Shown here: positions 60,201-64,000 of the stretch, piece after piece | Layout: each line of letters opens with the position of its first letter | Numbering within the stretch: position 1 is the stretch's first letter | Assembly (NCBI GenBank): GCA_003255025.1 | Contig: QANY01005476.1 | Coordinates: forward strand, 1 to 64,000 | Source of the DNA: Datisca glomerata | Lineage: Eukaryota; Streptophyta; Magnoliopsida; Cucurbitales; Datiscaceae | Reading direction: 5' to 3' | Length of the DNA stretch: 64,000 nt | Translations under genes and position numbers: made by a program | Notes under the pieces: model-generated | Told to the model about the DNA's origin: nothing | Seen by the model: only the letters and a program-made list of their open reading frames with translations | Databases searched by the model: none

Positions 60201-60272
60201 ATCTGGATCGCCTTCAAAAAGTTCATACTCAAAGGATGCAGCTGGTGGGGCAGCAGTGACTTGTTTAGCCAT
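57225..60272 (-). CDS. Tail-anchored protein kinase resembling KOC1
   Basis: Resembles KINASE OF THE OUTER CHLOROPLAST MEMBRANE 1 (At4g32250), a kinase linked to plastid protein import. Four exons: 60272-59907, 59811-59720, 59633-59160, 58191-57225, with matching phases (0, 2, 2), giving 632 residues. Kinase domain about 48-310: P-loop IGRGPFGDVW (51-60), VAIKMF lysine (80), catalytic loop LVLNLKPSN, DFG in LGDFGIPYLL, GTPNYMAPEQW. The catalytic loop has Asn where HRD kinases have Asp. A second module (about 315-550) has repeated SH3-like/MIB-HERC2-type folds (VGDIVRSRK, AGDWIRLKEE, VGQFVRLKTN). A transmembrane segment near 562-579 (LLIAFGLFTAMKLGIFVG) precedes a 53-residue basic tail, fitting outer-envelope anchoring. 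The frame is intact. Confidence 0.88.
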
Positions 60273-60383
60273 TTCTCAATCTGAGATAACAGGTAATGAT
60301 CACGAGACAACGTTTGAAATATATAGAGTAAAAAAAACTTTCGCCTTCGTTAAATTCAGCAGGATAAAATTATTTTATAGGGC

Positions 60384-60388
<5 letters not shown>

Positions 60389-60426
<38 letters not shown>
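60389..60426. repeat. (TC)n microsatellite
   Basis: About 19 TC units, 115 bp upstream of the KOC1-like start codon, so on the transcribed strand it is a GA tract in the leader. Confidence 0.96.
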
Positions 60427-60428
<2 letters not shown>

Positions 60429-60992
60429 CGTAAGTTGTGTGCGATTGTGCGGAAAAAAATACGGTAATTAGGCAAACAACACTGTTATGCTCTGCATGAC
60501 TCAAATTCATGAATTGCTATCACAGATATTAAGTTTATACATACGCACACATCCGCAAGCGGTTCCTCTGGATTTTGCGTTTCCAGAACTTGAATTTCAA
60601 TCAAATTAAACGCTTAAGAAAAGCTTAACATACTTCTACGTCAACTCAATTACGCGTCGAGTACTGACACTAAGAAGGACATAACTTCAAAAAAGAAATT
60701 TAACCATCATGGATGGCTGCCGAAAAACCAAGCAGAGATAAAGAAAATTATACTATTCAATTTCCTATTCTTTAGGAACCATTTGATATACGCAAATCCC
60801 GCGGCGGAGGAGGGAGGGACAGGCTGTCTGCCTCGATTCACGATCCTCTTTTCTCCGTTCTTAGTTTTCTCAACAAACAAGCAGAGTTTGCAATTATTTT
60901 AACCATTCTTAAATATGAAAAAAATTGAAGGATTGATTATACTTACTGACAATTCGACGAATTCCGAGTGAGTTTATGCGAATTGAAGAAAG

Positions 60993-60996
<4 letters not shown>

Positions 60997-61062
<66 letters not shown>
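60997..61062. repeat. (GA)n microsatellite
   Basis: About 33 uninterrupted GA units in the upstream region of the KOC1-like gene. Confidence 0.97.
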
Positions 61063-61064
<2 letters not shown>

Positions 61065-61075
61065 CACTGAGTTGC

Positions 61076-62150
61076 AGTATGGAAGAGAAATAGTGGAATA
61101 TAATCTGGAACTAGATTCTTGCCTATTCCCCCCCTCGTTCTTGAACTCTTATAATGGACCTCCACATACCCGATTTGTGGCCTTTTCAAATGACAATTTT
61201 GTCCATTTGGCCAGCCAGCTCGGCTGTGAACCAAAATATTTCCTTCAGCTTTATAAAACAATATATATGTAAATGATTTTAAAAGGATATGATAGCGTTA
61301 ATTTTTGTATTTTTGAGAATATTTAGATAAGGATTTTTTAAATAAAACTAGATCTCGTTATTTTTTAAAATAAAGATATGATTATTATTATTCAATCATG
61401 TCATTGATCACGATGATCAAAACTTATAATCTAAATGGTCATATAAAATATTTTTATCATTCTAAATCAAAATTGGATCAATGTGTAATCACATTTTTCT
61501 TGATAACGAGAAAAAGAACATATTTCTTGAGAGTAGAATCTTTAAAAGAAATGGTATTGCAATGCAAGATGAAGCAATGTAATCTTGTTTAATAATTAAG
61601 TTAATCGATCGTTTAAACTTCTTAAATCAATAATCTATCATGACTTCCTGTTGAATTGGCTTCACGACTAGGCACACTACCATGTTTACGTTAAAAATTA
61701 AGTAACAAAGTTACAATTTTATTTTAAACTAGTCCATACAACTGAACCACACGGTGGGAAGAGGAGGGTGAAAACGGTAGAGTTTCTGAGTAATAGATGC
61801 TTAAACAAGTAAAACAGGTACGACTAAAGATACAACATAGAATTAGAGGCAGTTTTCTAAGTTTACACGCATTAATAACTTCTAAGGAGAGCAACTGAAA
61901 GCGAAAGAGGACTTGATAGGAGAGTGTATGACAAAGACTATATAACAAAACAAGGAGCCCATTTTTTATTCTATTAATCATTAACAACATTTGGGAAATT
62001 ACACAAAAATACAGGCCATAAGTGGTCATTACCGATAATTTTTTAAATTGAAAAAACGGACAAAACTTTCAAAATTTCTGCAACTTAATAATTTCATACT
62101 CATGTAAATACGGTATGTACTCAGGTAAATATTATATACATATATATATA
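61076..62150. other. AT-rich intergenic DNA
   Basis: No gene or element recognised; only short frames. Confidence 0.5.
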
Positions 62151-62295
62151 TACACAGGTCCCTTTCGTCCAGTGATTAGGACATCGTCTTTTCATGTCGA
62201 AGACACGGGTTCGATTCCCGTAAGGGATAGGTACTCATTCCCGGCCGCTTTCAGTTAGTGCTCATTGCTGAGTGATCTGCATGTGACTTTTAAAA
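62150..62295 (+). other. NUMT fragment carrying trnE
   Basis: The tRNA and about 65 bp of following GC-richer sequence stand out from AT-rich surroundings. The left border lies beside a (TA)n run at about 62138-62152. The right border near 62290 is estimated from composition only. Confidence 0.65.
62158..62229 (+). tRNA. trnE-UUC: tRNA-Glu (UUC) of mitochondrial type, within a NUMT
   Basis: Seventy-two bases fold as a cloverleaf: acceptor stem gtccctt / aagggat with a 1:72 G-T pair and discriminator A; D arm gtcc / ggac; anticodon loop ttttcat with anticodon TTC; T arm acggg / cccgt with loop ttcgatt. The text matches the plant mitochondrial trnE as I recall it, with one G-to-A change in the D loop (agtgatta for agtggtta), and is unlike the nuclear or chloroplast tRNA-Glu genes. 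The anticodon stem has a T-T mismatch, which I believe the mitochondrial gene also has. No CCA is encoded. Flanking DNA downstream (ggtactcattcccggccgct and following, to about 62290) also looks mitochondrial. Whether it is transcribed in the nucleus is unknown. Confidence 0.85.
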
Positions 62296-63258
62296 CTTAA
62301 TTAACAAGTTGTCTGCACTAGTGTTCTTTGAGGACAAAAAAATACTAACAACATAGTAAAATACGTATTCAATCAACCAAGACACTACAAGTAAATATTT
62401 ATATGAGCGGTGCGGCGATATCTATCGTTAATATCATTTTCGACTATTTATGTAATTCTCCCAAAAACATTATCTAGTGTTTTTCCAAGTAGACAAAATA
62501 TACATGCAACATTGATTGGAGTAGAGGAAACGTAGCCAATCCAGTAGCTGTCAAAGCTTTTGTTTTTTAGAGTCAAATCTTAACGACCTAGATCTAGATC
62601 GACTTAAAAAAAAGAGAAAAGTCACAACTTGATTTTTTTTTTTTCAATTTCAATGTTCGACTGATCGAGCCGTTATTTTTCTATTAAATGGTCCGGATTA
62701 ACCCCAATAGATCACCTCCTGATGGCCCCAAACATGAGGTTTTCTGCTTCCTTTGTTATTAATCACACTCGTATCTACACTAATGGGATAACTTGAAGTT
62801 CTAATGAGTTTGATAATCTCTCATTTTTCAAGTTAGAGCTTGCTTGCACTGCATTCAAATCACTGGTAAAAAATGTTGATTTCCACAATTTTCTCACCAA
62901 AATGTTTGACACATCGATCTTGTGGGTGAAACTCAATGAAACCCCGTCCCCAACAGTCATTTACCATATCATATTGCCTTAAAAACATCAATTCTAGCAG
63001 GTAGGATATGATCAACATCCCAATCATCATCTTCTTCATCATATACAGATAACTAAAACAAAGTTTCTAAATTGTCAAATTTAGAACCATTTCAGAAAAG
63101 AAGAAGCTTAATATATTGGTAAGTACAGCATTTTGGTCGGTCTCTTGGCCAAAAGCAAACCCATCTTTCTATTACACAATTCATTCAATATCATACAACT
63201 ATAGAACCAATTCCAATTTTCCTTTTTCCCATAAAACAGAGGAAAGAACGTAGATGAA
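62296..63258. other. Intergenic DNA and 3' flank of the ATP synthase gene
   Basis: The minus strand at 62780-63050 has split frames (for example DEEDDDWDVDHILPA broken by a stop) that might be a very old pseudogene, but no family was recognised. The last ~100 bases belong to the 3' UTR side of the next gene. Confidence 0.4.
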
Positions 63259-63918
63259 TTAGACAGGAAGAACCTTCTTCACAATGTCATCGCTGAGAGC
63301 AGTAATCTGAGAATCAAGAGACTTAATAGTCTCAGCCTTCTGCTTCTCCAAGTTAGCCAAAGCCTCCTGTAACTCTGCCTCCACCTTCTTCCTCCCCTCG
63401 GAAAGCTTCTGCTCCACCTCCAACTGAGTCTCCTTCTTCATCTTGTTTAGGGCAGCCGATATCTCAGCCCTCGCTGCTTTCATAATCGCTGCACCTTGCT
63501 CCTCCAGCTGCTTCACCTCCGTCGACGTGTCCTTCACACTGTTCAGTTTCTCCTTAATCGCAGCGTCTCTCTCGTCCATGAACTTACCGAGAGGACTGAA
63601 GTATACCTTGTCCAAAGCAACCATGAGAACCAAGAACTGGACCATCATGATGGGCAAAGTGAGGTTGAAATCGAAGAGAGCAGCCTTTTCGATTTCAGCA
63701 GCGAGAGAGGGAGGGGCAAGGGAGAGAGAGGAAGCGGCGAGGAGGGAGAGGGATTTAAGGGTGGAGGAAGAGAGAGATATGATTTGCGGATTTTTGAATT
63801 TAGGGTTTGGGATTCGAGGGATCGAGAGATGGAAGAGAGAGAATCTGGGTCTTGAAGTTGAGGAGAGAGAAGGGGAAGGAGGGGAGAGGGGTTTGGAGGC
63901 CATGATCATGTTGGCCAT
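63259..63918 (-). CDS. ATPG: Chloroplast ATP synthase subunit b' (CF0-II)
   Basis: Nuclear-encoded subunit b' of the thylakoid CF1CF0 ATP synthase; with subunit b it forms the peripheral stalk that holds CF1 against rotation. Intron-free, 219 residues, the usual precursor length (Arabidopsis At4g32260, PDE334). Order: Ser/Pro-rich transit peptide (1-50); a second hydrophobic stretch (about 54-74, [19 protein letters not shown]) fitting the bipartite thylakoid signal known for CF0-II; a membrane span near 86-105 ([20 protein letters not shown]) followed by the family motif [20 protein letters not shown]; then a charged coiled-coil stalk (about 115-215). Two start codons are close together (63918 and 63909 after MAN); the first is used here. 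The CT-rich leader lies at 63919-64000 and the promoter is outside the window. Confidence 0.95.
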   Translation of the reverse strand: MANMIMASKPLSPPSPSLSSTSRPRFSLFHLSIPRIPNPKFKNPQIISLSSSTLKSLSLLAASSLSLAPPSLAAEIEKAALFDFNLTLPIMMVQFLVLMVALDKVYFSPLGKFMDERDAAIKEKLNSVKDTSTEVKQLEEQGAAIMKAARAEISAALNKMKKETQLEVEQKLSEGRKKVEAELQEALANLEKQKAETIKSLDSQITALSDDIVKKVLPV

Positions 63919-64000
63919 GGCTAATGTGTGTAATGGAGGTTAATGTCGAAGAGGAGAACAGGAGAGGAAGAGAGTGGGGAGTGTAGTAGGAGAGATATGG

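Larger units (their letters stand above)
60273..61075 (-). promoter_or_regulatory. Probable 5' UTR, leader intron and promoter of the KOC1-like gene
   Basis: Contains a (CT)n tract at 60389-60426, a GC-richer leader-like stretch near 60795-60860, and a (GA)n tract at 60997-61062. On the gene's sense strand the second tract reads CT-rich. Exact transcription start and leader splicing are not visible. Confidence 0.4.

Noticed and set aside
62158..62229. Ordinary nuclear or chloroplast tRNA-Glu
   Set aside because: The acceptor and T-stem sequences differ from the nuclear and chloroplast forms I know and match the mitochondrial gene, with mitochondrial-looking DNA following.
62775..63050. Split minus-strand frames with an acidic DEEDDDWDVD segment
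   Set aside because: Broken by stops and too short to assign; kept only as a possible ancient pseudogene in the intergenic note.
63443..63943. 166-codon plus-strand frame over the ATP synthase b' gene
   Set aside because: Antisense shadow of a well-conserved single-exon gene.

Overview
The window is nuclear DNA from a eudicot plant. Genes have introns with canonical GT/AG junctions, intergenic DNA is AT-rich and full of microsatellites and transposon debris, and two pieces of mitochondrial DNA are embedded in it. There is one assembly gap (N run, 21152-21220). Seven protein-coding genes are well supported. Exon joins were worked out by hand from reading phase and splice dinucleotides; family names come from remembered family sequences, not from a database search.

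Left gene block (2.1-13.9 kb): a four-exon GT47/exostosin-type glycosyltransferase on the + strand, then a ten-exon TRAF-like protein with four MATH domains on the - strand. The second gene carries an apparent one-base insertion that breaks its frame at about 10740.

First repeat region (14-24 kb): a palindromic minisatellite around a dispersed ~170-bp core, a nuclear copy of the 3' part of mitochondrial atp9, a decayed Mutator-like transposase, and probable LTR and MITE-like DNA around the gap.

Middle genes (24-28.4 kb): an intron-free FAR1-related (FRS6-like) gene, which is a domesticated MULE transposase, and a small secreted DC2.15-type hybrid proline-rich protein.

Second repeat region (29-52.6 kb): inverted tandem arrays, a Gypsy gag remnant abutting a fragment of a MYB3R gene, a seven-copy ~178-bp satellite, a broken plant-mobile-domain gene, two opposite-facing LTRs of one family, and long purine-rich arrays.

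Right gene block (53-64 kb): a long coiled-coil protein resembling MRC/PII1 (starch granule initiation), a tail-anchored kinase resembling KOC1 (chloroplast outer envelope), and chloroplast ATP synthase subunit b'. All three are plastid proteins. In Arabidopsis I recall the counterparts as At4g32190, At4g32250 and At4g32260, so this looks like conserved gene order. A mitochondrial-type tRNA-Glu gene lies between the last two. The genes have separate promoters and are not an operon; the shared plastid role of the right block is probably ancestral linkage rather than co-regulation.
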